NCBI RefSeq assembly: GCF_042477335.2
Contig: NC_091263.1
Location: 15,845,501-15,909,500, forward strand
Direction of reading: 5' to 3'
Source: Ovis canadensis
Taxonomy: Eukaryota > Chordata > Mammalia > Artiodactyla > Bovidae
DNA: 64,000 bases
The notes under the pieces are model-generated. The model was not told the DNA's origin. It worked only from the letters and a program-made list of their open reading frames with translations, and did not search any database. Shown here piece after piece: positions 11,119-21,615 of this stretch; position 1 is the first letter of the stretch; every line of letters begins with the position of its first letter. Made by a program: the position numbers and the translations under genes.

Positions 11119-12176
11119 GTGTGGATCACAATAAACTGTGGAAAATTCTGAAAGAGATGGGAATACCAGACCACCTTACTTGCCTCCTGAGAAATCTGTA
11201 TGCAGGTCAGGAAGCAACAATTAGAACTGAACATGGAACAACAGACTGGTTCCAAATAGGAAAAGGAGGACGTCAAGGCTGTATATTGTCACCCTGCTTA
11301 TTTAACTTATATGCAGAGTACATCAGGAAAACCTCTGGGCTGGATGAACCACAAGCCAGAGTCAAGATTGCTGGGAAAAATATCAATAACCTCAGATATG
11401 CAGATGACACCACCATTATGGCAGAAAATTAAGAAGAACTAAAGAGTCTCTTGATGACAGTGAAAGACGAGAGTGAAAAGTTGGCCTAAAGCTCAACATT
11501 CAGAAATCTAAGATCATGGCATCCAGTCACATCACTACATGGTAAAGAGATGGAGAAACAGTGGAAACAGTGGCTGACTATTTTTTTGGGGCTCTAAAAT
11601 CACTGCAGATGGGGATTGCAGCCATGAAATAAAAGATGCTTACTCCTTGGAAGGACAGTTATGACCAACCTAGACAGTATACTAAAAAGCAAAGACATTA
11701 CTTTGCCAACAAAGATCTCTCTAGGCAAGGTTATGGTTTTTCCAGTAGTCATGTATGGATGTGAGAGTTGGACTATAAAGAAAGCCGAGCGCTGAAGAAT
11801 TGATGCTTTTGAACTGTGGTGTTGGAGAAGACTCTTGAGAGTCCCTTGGACTGCAAGGAGACCCAACCAGTCCATTCTAAAGGAGACCAGTTCTGAATAT
11901 TCACTGGAAGGACTGATGCTGAAGCTGACACTCCAATACTTTGGTCACCTCATGTGAAGAGTTGACTCATTGGAAAAGACTCTGATGCTGGGAGGGATTG
12001 GGGGCAGGAGGAGAAGGGGCAACAGAGGATGAGATGGTTGGATGGCATCACCGACTCAGTGGTCATGAGTTTGGGTAGACTCTGGGAGTTGGTGATGGAC
12101 AGGGAGGCCTGGCATGCTGTAGTCCCTGGGGGCACAAAGAGTCGGACACAACTGAGAGACTGAACTAAACTGAACA
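11119..12176 (+). mobile_element. BovB 3' part of the 5'-inverted insertion (copy B)
   Basis: Sense BovB starts at GTGTGGATCACAATAAACTG (RT motif CVDHNKLWKIL), passes RQGCILSPCLFNLYAEY and YADD (11396-11407), and ends at the BovB 3' end at about 12176. Frame is kept at 11016-11432 and then lost. With 9501-11118 it forms a single twin-primed element whose middle (linker end to mid RT) was lost at the inversion joint. No convincing target duplication flanks it. Confidence 0.92.
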
Positions 12177-13394
12177 GAATAATAATGTTTCCTGGAATGT
12201 TTCAAGGAAAGCATCCTCAATACACATTTAACATTAATGTAGTAATGAGTCAATTGCTTCTTCTTTCAGTTACTACTAGTCCCTAATTGTAAAGGACTTC
12301 TAGCATCCTAGAGCATTTGGGTACTTACATTTATTGATCTCTGAAAATTTTCCTGATCACTGAGACTATTTTATACATATGTTGGAGAAAAAGTACTATT
12401 GCTGTCATAACTCTAGTGGGGTCAAGACAAGTATTTCTTCCATAGGGAAATAAAACCCTTCAGGGAACCTAATTAATGGGAAAAACATATAGGAAAACTT
12501 GCAGATACCAGCATTCTTTTCTATCTAGCTCCACATTTGCCTCTCTTTGAAAATACTCTTCCCTCAAACGTTATCATCTCAAAGTAGTATTTCTAGAGAG
12601 AACATTGCTTTACAAAGCAAAAGCAGTCTTCTTTATATAAAATTATGTGTAAATTTTTTAAAGTTTTTTTTGATGCTTCCATAAATATGGTTCACCCAAA
12701 CAATAAAGAAAACTCTTCCTGAGACCACACATTTGCATATGTTTGAAAATTTTAAATTCCCTGAAAATTCTTCACTATGTATTTATAACTGTGTTTCTGC
12801 TGTAAATACATACATGTAACATAACATACACCTTACTTTGACATGTTTATATTTAAGATGTTATTACACATATAGCACTATTATTGAAGTTATTCTTGAA
12901 TAATCAAAAAGGAAAATAGCTAAACAAAAACAAAAATTATGGTTATGAATGATTAATGCTCTAATGTGGGCCAAAGGAAACTGCACCACAGTAAAATTGT
13001 GATCAGGAAAGAAAACACACCCATATTAGGAGACCTGCTAATGCAGAACATCATGGAGGGATCTTCTTTCACTTACTGGTGGTGCCATGAGCCTAAAGAT
13101 TCCCAGTTTGTTTGAACAAAGACACAGAGGAACTGCTGTTGGGAATCGATTTCAAGCCCTTCAAAAGCCAGGAATTTGGCCTCATGCAGACTGTGGGATT
13201 TTGAAGGCATATTTTGCAGTGTGGAAATAGCTGTGCACCAGGAAAGGAAATGGCCGTGAGCACAGTGCTGTTGCCTGTCCTGCACATGATGATAACTTAG
13301 CACGCATTGCTCTGACACGCCAGTCATTACAACATCTTGTTCTTTGCAAACCTGTCTCTTTTCAGTTATTAGGCCCATTTCCAAATGGATTGAG
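12177..13394. other. No gene recognised
   Basis: This is AT-rich, apparently single-copy sequence. The only open frame of note, 13073-13384 on the minus strand (103 codons), has no recognisable domain or composition signature. I see no repeat I can name. Confidence 0.55.
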
Positions 13395-14338
13395 TTTTTT
13401 TGTTTGTTTGTTTTGTTTTTATTTTTTATTTTTTAAATTTTAAAATCTTTAATTCTTACATGCATTCCCAAACATGAACCCCCCTCCCACCTCCCTCCCC
13501 ATAACATCTCTCTGGGTCATCCCCATGCACCAGCCTCAAGCATGCTGTATCCTGCGTCAGACATAGACTGGCGATTCAATTCTTACATGATAGTATACAT
13601 GTTAGAATGCCATTCTCCCAAATCATCCCACCCTCTCCCTCTCCCTCTGAGTCCAAAAGTCCGTTATACACATCTGTGTCTTTTTTCCTGTCTTGCATAC
13701 AGGGTCGTCATTGCCATCTTCCTAAATTCCATACATATGTGTTAGTATACTGTATTGGTGTTTTTCTTTCTGGCTTACTTCACTCTGTATAATCGGCTCC
13801 AGTTTCATCCGTCTCATCAGAACTGATTCAAATGAATTCTTTTTAATGGCTGAGTAATACTCCATTGTGTATATGTACCACAGCTTTCTTATCCATTCAT
13901 CTGCTGATGGACATCTAGGTTGTTTCCATGTCCTGGCTATTATAAACAGTGCTGTGATGAACATTGGGGTACATGTGTCTCTTTCCATTCTGGTTTCCTT
14001 GGTGTGTATGCCCAGCAGTGGGATTGCTGGGTCATAAGGTAGTTCTATTTGCAATTTTTTAAGGAATCTCCACACTGTTCTCCATAGTGGCTGTACTAGT
14101 TTGCATTCCCACCAACAGTGTAGGAGGGTTCCCTTTTCTCCACACCCTCTCCAGCACTTATTGCTTGCAGATTTTTGGATCGCAGACATTCTGACCGGTG
14201 TGAAGTGGTACCTCATTGTGGTTTTGATTTGCATTTCTCTAATAATGAGTGATGTTGAGCATCTTTTCATGTGTTTGTTAGCCATTCATATGTCTTCTTT
14301 GGAGAAATGTCTATTTAGTTCTTTGGCCCATTTTTTGA
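13395..14338 (-). mobile_element. L1-BT LINE, 3' end
   Basis: On the minus strand this runs from the end of L1 ORF2 through the 3' UTR to an A-rich tail, seen here as T-rich sequence from 13395. The ORF2 C-terminus is open for 187 codons (13722-14285), starting near [19 protein letters not shown] and ending HMYGI. That is longer than in most copies here, so the insertion is relatively young. It is truncated at its 5' end at about 14338. I found no clear target duplication. Confidence 0.94.
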
Positions 14339-14879
14339 ATGCAGTAAGGAAGTCAACTCAGTGGCAGCATCCAGTCTTTTGTGTTCTCTGAACCTTGGAG
14401 GCAGCCTTGGTTCCTCACTCATTTTGTTACTGCCAAGCACTTCTCATTGTGAAAGACTAGAAATCTGACAGTGAAGCACATGCAGTATTTGCTTTTGCTA
14501 GATCATTATCTTTGAAAAAGTCAGTCTCATTTCCAAGAGTAACCATTTCCTCCAGATGCAGGGAAGCCTAAGACTCTCCTGTTGTCCTTTAAGTTTTGGC
14601 TGACATCCCAGTTTGAGGACTCCATTACATTTAAGAAATGGAGAAAAGAAAGATGAAAGTGTTTCTGCTAAGACCTCCACAGGCGAAGGTCAAAGACTTC
14701 TGAGACCTGATCTTAGAGCTCTGGCAGGTGTGACATGCAGATCTCAGTGTGAATGACTGATTTCCATGACTATGATTTGAAATTCCCACAATGCATAGAG
14801 TGTATATGAAAGATACAAAAACTATTTTTAAATGCAGTGAAAACTAATTGAGATATTCAAAACAATCACACATTAGCGT
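14339..14879. other. No gene recognised
   Basis: About 540 bases of apparently single-copy sequence between an L1 and a BovB. Only short open frames occur, and I see no nameable repeat. Confidence 0.55.
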
Positions 14880-15261
14880 CAGTTCAGTCAGTTCAGTCAC
14901 TCAGTTGTGTCCGACTCTTTGTGACCCCATGGACGGAAGCGTGCCAGGCCTCCCTGTCCATCTCCAATTCCTGGAATTCACTCAAACTCATGTCCATTAA
15001 GTCAGTGATGCCATCCAATCATCTCATCCTCTGTCATCCCCTTCTCTTCCCATCTTCAGTCTTTCCCAGCTTAAGGGTCATTTCTAGTGTGTCAGCTCTT
15101 CGCATCCAGTGGCCGAAGTATTGGAGTTTTAGCTTCAACATCAATCCTTCCTATGAATATTCAGGACTGATTTCCTTTAGGATGAACTGGTTGGATCTCC
15201 TAGCTGTCCAAGGGACTCTCAAGGGTCTTCTCCAACACCACAGTTCAAAGGCATCAATTCT

Positions 15262-16595
15262 TCAGCGCTCAGGTTTCTTTATAGTCCAACTCTCACATCC
15301 ATACATGACTATTGGAAAAACCATAGCTTTGATTAGATGCACCTTCGTTGGCAAAGTAATGTCTCTGCTTTTTAATATGCTATCTAGGTTGGTCATAACT
15401 TTCCTTCCAAGGAGTAAGCATCTTTTAATTTCATGGCCGCAGTCACCATCTTCAGTGATTTTGGAGACCCCCAAAATAAAGTCTGTCACTGTTTCCACTG
15501 TTTCCCCATCTATTTGCCATGAAGTGATGGGACCAGATGCCATAATCTTAGTTTTCTGGATGTTGAGTTTTAAGCCAACTTTTTCACTCTTCTCTTTCAC
15601 TTTCATCGAGAGGCTCTTTAGTTCTTCTTTGCTTTCTGCCATAAGGGTGGTGTCATCTGCATATCTGAGGTTATTGATATTTCTCCCAGGAGTCTTAATT
15701 CTGGCTTGTGCTTCATCCAGCCCAGCGTTTCTCATGATGTACACTGCATAGCAGCTAAATAAGCAGGGTGACAACATACAGTCTTGATGTACTCCTTTTC
15801 CTATTTGGAACCAGTCTGTTGTTCCATGTCCAGTTCTAACTTGCTTCTTGACCTGCATACAGATCTCAGGTGGTCTAGTATTCCCATCTCTTGAAGAATT
15901 TTCCAGAGTTTGTTGTAGTCCACACAGTCAAAGTCTTTCTCATAGTCAATAAAGCAGAAGTAGATATTTTTCTGGAACTCTCTTGCTTTTTTGATGATCC
16001 AGGGGATGTTGGCAATTTGATCTCTGGTTCTTCTTCCTTTTCTAAAACCAGCTTGAACATCTGGAATTTCACAATTCATGTACTGTTGAAGCCTGGCTTG
16101 GAGAATTTTGAGCATTACTTTACTAGTGTATGAGATGAGTGCAATTGTGTGGGAGTTTGAGCCTTCTTTTGCATTGCTTTTCTTTGGGATTGGAATGAAA
16201 ACTGACCTTTTCCAGTCCTATGGCCACTGCTGAGTTTTCCAAATTTGCTGGCATATTGAATGCAGCACTTTCACAGCACCATCTTTTAGGATTTGAAATA
16301 GCTCATTTGAAATTCCAACATCTCCATTAACTTTGCTCATAGTGATGCTTCCTGATGCCCACTTGACTTTGCATTCCAGGATGTCTGGCTCTAGGTTGGT
16401 GATCACACCATTGTGATGATTTGGGTCATGAAGATCTTTTTTGTATAGTTCTTCTGTGTATTCTTGCCACCTCTTTTTAATATCTTCTGCTTCTGTTAGG
16501 TCCATACCTTTTCTATCCTTTATTGTGCCCATCTTTGCATGAAATGTTCCCTTGGTATCTCTAATTTTCCTGAAGAGATCTCTAGTCTTTTCCAT
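15262..16595 (-). pseudogene. BovB ORF2 RT-domain remnant
   Basis: Three minus-strand frames together span linker to C-terminal RT. 16218-16595 has the linker and fingers (KKRWQEYTEELYKKDLHD). 15801-16115 has AGFRKGRRTRDQIANIPW and FCFIDYEKDFDCVDYNKLW. 15262-15858 has HQDCMLSPCLF, RYADDTTLMAES and [12 protein letters not shown]. Catalytic aspartates are retained, but frameshifts near 15830 and 16120-16220 separate the parts. Not functional as it stands. Confidence 0.88.
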
Positions 16596-16652
16596 TTTAT
16601 TGTTTTCCTCTATTTCTTTGCACTGATCACTGAGGAAGGTTTCTTGCTTTCT

Positions 16653-16930
16653 CTCCTTGGTTTTCCTTTTTTTAAAAATTTAAATTTATTTAATTGGAGG
16701 CTAATTACTTTACAATATTGTATTGGTTTTGCCATACATCAACATGAATCCACCACGGGTGTACACGTTTTCCCAATCCTGAATCCCCCTCCAACCTCCC
16801 TCCCCGTATCATCCCTCTGGGTCATCCCAGTGCACCAGCCCCAAGCATCCTGTATCCTGCATCGAACTTAGACTGGTGATTCATTTCTTATGATATTATA
16901 CATATTTCAATGCTATTCTCCTTGGTTTTC
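16653..16930 (-). mobile_element. Short L1-BT 3' UTR insertion inside BovB, with target duplication
   Basis: The insert 16666-16917 is the last 250 bases or so of L1-BT (minus strand, A tail shown as CTTTTTTTAAAAATTT). It is bordered by identical 13-bp direct repeats CTCCTTGGTTTTC at 16653-16665 and 16918-16930. Removing insert and one repeat restores continuous BovB sequence. This is a clean target-primed L1 insertion that post-dates the host BovB. Confidence 0.95.
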
Positions 16931-17991
16931 TTTGGACCTCTGCATTCAAAACGGTATATCTTCCTTTTTCTTCTTTGCTTTGTGCTTCTCTTCTATTCAC
17001 AGTTATTTGTAAGGCCTCTTCAGACAACCATTTTGTCTTTTTGCATTTCTTTTTCTTGTGGCTGGTCTTGATGCCTAACTCTTGTATAATGCCATGAACC
17101 TCCATCCACAGTTCTTCAGACACTATGTCTCTCAGATCTAATCCCTTGCATCTATTTCTCACTTCCACTGTATAATTGTAAAGGATTTGATTTAGGTCAT
17201 ACCTGGATCATCTAATGGTTTTCCCTACTTCCTTAAATTTCCAACTGAATTTGGCAATAAGGAGTTCATGATCTGAGCCACTGTCAGTTCCTAGTCTTGT
17301 TTTTGCTGACTATATAGAGCTTCTCCATCTTTGGCTGCAAAGAATATAATCAATATGACTTTGGTATTGACCATCTGATGATGTCCATGTGTAGAGTCTT
17401 CTCTTGTTTTTTTGAAAAGCATGCTTGCTATGACCAGTGTGTTCTCTTGGCAAAACTCTATTAGCCTTTGCCCCGTTTCATTTTGTACTTCAAGGCCAAA
17501 TTTGCCTGTTTCTCCAGGTATTTATTGGCTTCCTACTTTTGCATTCCAATCTCCTATAATGAAAAGCACATCTTTTGGGGGTGTTAGTTCTAGAAGGTCT
17601 TGTAAGTCTTCATAAAACCATTCAACTTAAGCTTATCCAGCATTGCTGATTGGGGCATAAACTTGTATTACTGTGATATTGAACGGTTTGCCTTGGAAAC
17701 AAACAGAGATCATTCTGTCATATTTGAGATTGCATCCAAGTACTGCATTTCAGAATCTTTTGTTTATTATGATGGCTACTCCATTTATCCTATGGGATTC
17801 TTGCCCACAGTAGTAGATATAATGATCATCTGAGTTAAATTCACCCATTCCAGTCCATTTTAGTTTGCTGATTCCTAAAATGTCAAAGTTCACTCTTGCC
17901 ATCTCCTGTTTGACCACTTCCAATTTGCCTTGAGTCATGGACCTAAGATTCCGGGTCCCCATGCAAAATTGCTCTTTCCATCAACAGTTAT

Positions 17992-18018
17992 ATCCACAAC
18001 TGTGATCCAGTTGTGGAT
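17992..18018. repeat. Perfect 11-bp inverted repeat at a BovB 5' end
   Basis: The arms ATCCACAACTG (17992-18002) and CAGTTGTGGAT (18008-18018) flank the 5-base loop TGATC. The first arm matches BovB leader sequence; the second is its foldback at the truncated 5' end of the minus-strand element. It may reflect snap-back copying of the cDNA end, which is an inference. Confidence 0.8.
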
Positions 18019-19005
18019 GCAATAGAATACCAGGGACTTTTTTTTCTCCCCTCTGTAGAACTTCTTAGACGTTGCCAGTATCCAGAGGAGAATTTGTGGT
18101 GTTTACCCCAAACCAGAATCCTTTTGGTTTTGTTGAGCATCATGAAGGAAAATGTCCAAGGAATATTCTCTGGGAAACACTGTCATCAGAATGCACAACT
18201 GCCCTAGCATTTCTTAAACACTCCTCTGCTGCAGCCCTTTTCTCTTAGCTCGTGGGTCTAGAGCAGTGGTTTCCAAGTGGGGTCTCTGCCCACAGCATCA
18301 GTAGCACTTGTGAATGTGTTAGGAACACAGATGCACAGACTGTACCACAAAGGAATTGAATCAAAGCCTCCGAGGGCTAGAGCTAGCAAGCTGCATTCTA
18401 ACAAGCTCCTCAGGTGACCTACTCGAGGCCCTAAGGCAAGTCAGCTTGGGTCCTGACCCAGTCCAGCTAATCAGGGTGGACCACTGTGCCACCAGAGGGA
18501 AGCAAAGGGCAGCAGAACAGAGGCAGGCCTGATGGGAAAGCAGAACATTCAACGGGCTCTGGCTAGTGACGTCCCCAGCCAAGTGCAGAGGGAGGTAATC
18601 CCCAGGGTGGAGCCAGGATTACTCAGACACTAGGTCAAGCTGGGGACACTGAGTGTGGGTGGATCAGTGGAAAAAGAGGGTGAGCAGCTGAAGAGGAAAT
18701 CAAATTTGACATAGATGTCCGCTAATCAAGCAAAAAGCCTGGTCATGACTGAAGGGTGCATTTGGGACCCAAGTCACACCCGCAACATGTTTCTCCTCAG
18801 GGATCACCTTATGAGGCTCATAGCTCAGCTGTATATTTGTATTTCTAGTTCTTAAGCTTAAATGTAATATTAGGGCAGGGTTTATGCCAAAATATTCTGT
18901 CCCCTGATCTCTATCACTGGATCTTTTACTTATCCCTTGGTTTTTCAGCACTAAGCACTATAAAGCCTCTGAAATTCTGCACTCTATACTTAGCAAGTTA
19001 CCTCT
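18019..19005. other. No gene recognised; contains a MER5A copy
   Basis: Apparently single-copy sequence apart from the MER5A-like element at 18264-18437. Open frames are all below 85 codons and unrecognisable. Confidence 0.55.
18264..18437 (+). repeat. MER5A-like hAT-Charlie MITE
   Basis: It opens with CAGTGGTTTCCAAGTGGGGTC, then AGCATCAGTAGCACTTGTGA, GAATTGAATC and ATTCTAACAAGCTCCTCAGG. These are the successive landmarks of MER5A (CAGTGGTTCTCAAAGTGTGG start, TTTTAACAAGCCCTCCAGG near the end). The far terminal repeat is decayed. It is an ancient non-autonomous DNA transposon. Confidence 0.8.
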
Positions 19006-19243
19006 CAAAGTTAAGGTACTACAGGACTTCCCTGGTGGACCAGTGGCTAAGTTTCCGCACTCTCAGTGCAGGGGCCATGTTTGATCCCTGGTTAGGGAAC
19101 TAGATCCCCATGCCAAAACTAAAAGCTCACATACCATAACTAAAGAGCCTGCGTGCTGTAACTAAGACCTAGTGCAGTCAAATAAATAAACAAACATTAA
19201 AAAATATAACTAACAAAACCCCCTCAAAACACAAAGTTAAGGT
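19006..19243 (+). mobile_element. CHR-type tRNA-Glu SINE with target duplications
   Basis: The body 19018-19231 begins AGGACTTCCCTGGTGGACCA and contains the Pol III B-box-like TTTGATCCCTGG. It continues through the CHR-specific part (TAACTAAAGAGCCTGCGTGC) to an A-rich tail with AAATAAATAAAC. Direct repeats CAAAGTTAAGGT of 12 bp flank it at 19006-19017 and 19232-19243. Confidence 0.92.
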
Positions 19244-19965
19244 TGTTGTACAGTCATTTGGTCATGTCTGCTTCTGTGACTCCATGGACAGCAGCACACC
19301 AGGCTTCCCTATCCTTCACTGTCTCCTGGAGTTTGCTCAAACTCATGTCCATTTAGTTGATGACTCTATCCAACAATCTCATCCTCTGTCACCCCCTTCT
19401 TCTGCACTAAATCTTTCCCAGCATCAGGGTCTTTTCCAACGGTTGGCACTTTGCATCAGTACTGGAGCTTCAGCTTTAGCATTAGTCCTTCCAATGAATA
19501 TTCAGGACTGATTTCCTTTAGGATTGACTGGTTTGATCTCCTTGCTGTCCAAGGGACTTTCAAGAGTCTTCTACAACATCACAGTTCAAAAGCATCATTT
19601 CTTAAGGGCTCAGCCTTCTTCATGATCCAACTCTCATATCTGTACATGATGACTAGGAAACCATAGATTTGACTATACAGACCTTTGTTGGTGAAGTTAT
19701 GTCTCTGCTATTTGTCATAACTTTTCTTCTAAAGAGCAAGCATCTTTCAATTTTATGGCTGTAGTCACCATCTTCTGTGATTCTTGAGCCCAAGAAAATA
19801 AAGTCTGTCACTGTTTCCATTGTTTCCCCGTCTATTTAGCCATGAAATGATGGGACCGGGTGCCATTATCTTTGTTTTTTGAATGTTGAGTTTTAAGCCA
19901 CCTTTTCAACTCTCCTCTTTCACTTTCATCAGGAGGTTCTTTAGTTCCTTTCCCTTTCTATCATT
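19244..19965 (-). mobile_element. Old BovB (-), 3' segment (piece 1 of 3)
   Basis: Minus-strand BovB from the 3' end up to the sequence just 3' of the RT YADD region. It stops at CTTTCTATCATT (19954-19965), where a younger BovB interrupts it. It continues at 20497 with AGGGTGGTGCCATT; the joined sequence matches the uninterrupted copy at 15640-15655. It is diverged, consistent with being the oldest layer of the nest. Confidence 0.9.
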
Positions 19966-20496
19966 CAGTTCAGTTCAGTTCAGTCACTCAGTCATGTCCA
20001 ACTCTTTGTGACCCAATGAAGTGCAGCACAGCAGGCCTCCCTGTCCATCATCAACTCCCAGAGTTCACTCAAACTCACACCCATCTAGTCGGTGATGCCA
20101 TCCAGCCATCTCATTCTCTGTCTTCCCCTTTTCCTCCTGCCCCCAATCCCTCCCAACATCAGAGTCTTTTTCAATGAGACAACTCTTTGCATGAGGTGGC
20201 CAAAGTATTAGAGTTTCAGCTTTAGCACCAGTCCTTCCAAGGAACACCTAGGACTGATATCCTTTAGAATGGACTGGTTGGATCTCCTTGCAGTCCAAAG
20301 GACTCTCAAGAGTCTTCTCCAACACCACAGTTCAAAAGCATCAATTCTACGGTGCTCAGCTTTCTTCACAGTCCAACTCTCACATCCATACATGACCACT
20401 AGAAAATCCATAGCCTTTACTAGATGGACCTTTGTTGGCAAAGTAATGTCTCTGCTTTTTAATATGCTATCTAGGTTGGTCATAACTTTCCTTCCT
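19966..20496 (-). mobile_element. Young BovB (-) fragment nested in the old BovB
   Basis: A 530-base 5'-truncated BovB 3' end: CAGTT units at 19966-19985, then the standard 3' region up to the [19 protein letters not shown] segment (open frame 20208-20483 on the minus strand). Its sequence is visibly closer to other young copies than the BovB on either side. No target duplication is evident. Confidence 0.9.
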
Positions 20497-21239
20497 AGGG
20501 TGGTGCCATTAGCATATTTGATGATATCAATATTTCTCCTGGAAATCTTGATTCCAGCTTGTGATTCATTCAGCCTGGCATTTCACATGATGCACTCTGC
20601 ATAAAAGTTAAATAAGCAGGGTGACAATATACTGCCTTGACATACTCCTTTGCCAATTTTGAACCGGTCCATTGTTCCATGTCTGGTTCTAACTGTTACT
20701 TCTTGACTTGCATCCAAGTTTCGTATAGTCAACAAAACAGAAATAGATGTTTTTCTGGAATTCCCTTACTTCCTCTATGGTCCAATGGATGTTGACAATT
20801 TGATCTCTGTCTGGTTCCTGGACCTATTCTAAACCCAGTTCATATATCTGGAAGTTCTTGATTCATATACTGTTGAAGCCTAACTTGAAGGATTTTGAGC
20901 ATATAGCTTGCTAGCCTGTGAAATGAACACAATTGTGCAGTAGTTTGAACATTCTTTGGCATTGCCCTTCTTTAGGATTGGAATGAAAACTGACCTTTTC
21001 CAGTCCTGTGGCCACTGCTGAGTTTTCCACATTTGCTGGCACACTGAGTACAGCACTTTCACAGCATCATCTTTTAGGATTTGAAATAGCTTAACTGGAA
21101 ATCACCTCTACTAGCTTTGTTTGTAGTGATGCTTCCTAAGGCCCATTTGACTTCACAATCCAGAATGTCTGGCTCCAGGTGGGTGATCACACCATTGTGA
21201 TTATCTGGGTCATTAAGATCTTTTTTGTACACTTCTTCT
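20497..21239 (-). mobile_element. Old BovB (-), RT segment (piece 2 of 3)
   Basis: Continuation of 19244-19965, from the YADD region through RT fingers into the linker, ending CACTTCTTCT at 21239. The next BovB sequence in order (TTCTGTGTATTC) is found at 24909, on the far side of an L1. Frame is broken throughout; 20880-21062 keeps SVCQQMWKTQQWPQDWKRS. Confidence 0.9.
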
Positions 21240-21615
21240 TCTTTTATTTTATTTTTTAAATTTATTTATTTTAGTTGGAGGCTAATTACTTTACAATATT
21301 GTAGTGGTTTTTGCCATACATTGATATGAATCAGCCATGGGTTTCCATGTGTTCCCCATCCTGAACAACTCTCCCACATCCCTCCCCATCCCACCCCTCT
21401 AGGTCATCCCAGGTCATCAGCCCTGAGCACCCTGTCTCATACATCAAACCTGGACTGGTGATCTGTTTCATATATGATAATATACATATTTCAATGCTAT
21501 TCTCTCAGATCATCCCACTCTCGCTTTCTCTGACAGAGTCCAAAATATTGTTCTATACATCTGTGTCTCTTTTGCTGTCTCGCATAGAGGGTTATCATTA
21601 CCATCTTTCTAAATT
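21240..21615 (-). mobile_element. L1-BT (-), 3' UTR part (left half of a split L1)
   Basis: T-rich start (tail of a minus-strand L1), then the L1-BT 3' UTR up to CCATCTTTCTAAATT at 21601-21615. The following L1 sequence, apart from about 19 bases, resumes at 24076 (TACTGTATTGG). It is therefore the 3' part of one L1 split by the BovB at 21616-24075. Confidence 0.92.

Larger units (their letters stand above)
14880..17991 (-). mobile_element. BovB LINE, long copy (interrupted)
   Basis: On the minus strand the element runs from the endonuclease start (about 17960, GTRNLRSMTQGKLEVV) through linker and RT to the 3' tail. The tail is seen on the plus strand as tandem CAGTT-type units at 14881-14900. 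Excluding the L1 at 16666-16917 it is about 2.86 kb, one of the most complete copies in the window. YADD is at 15652-15663 (complement). Open pieces are 15262-15858, 15801-16115 and 16218-16595. The endonuclease reads GISKLKWTG. The 5' end runs into a short perfect inverted repeat at 17992-18018. Confidence 0.95.

Noticed and set aside
13073..13384. 103-codon minus-strand frame
   Set aside because: No family resemblance and no supporting signals.
14921..15751. 276-codon plus-strand open frame
   Set aside because: It is the antisense of a minus-strand BovB RT region. The antisense frames of BovB are often open by composition, and the same peptide recurs opposite other BovB copies.
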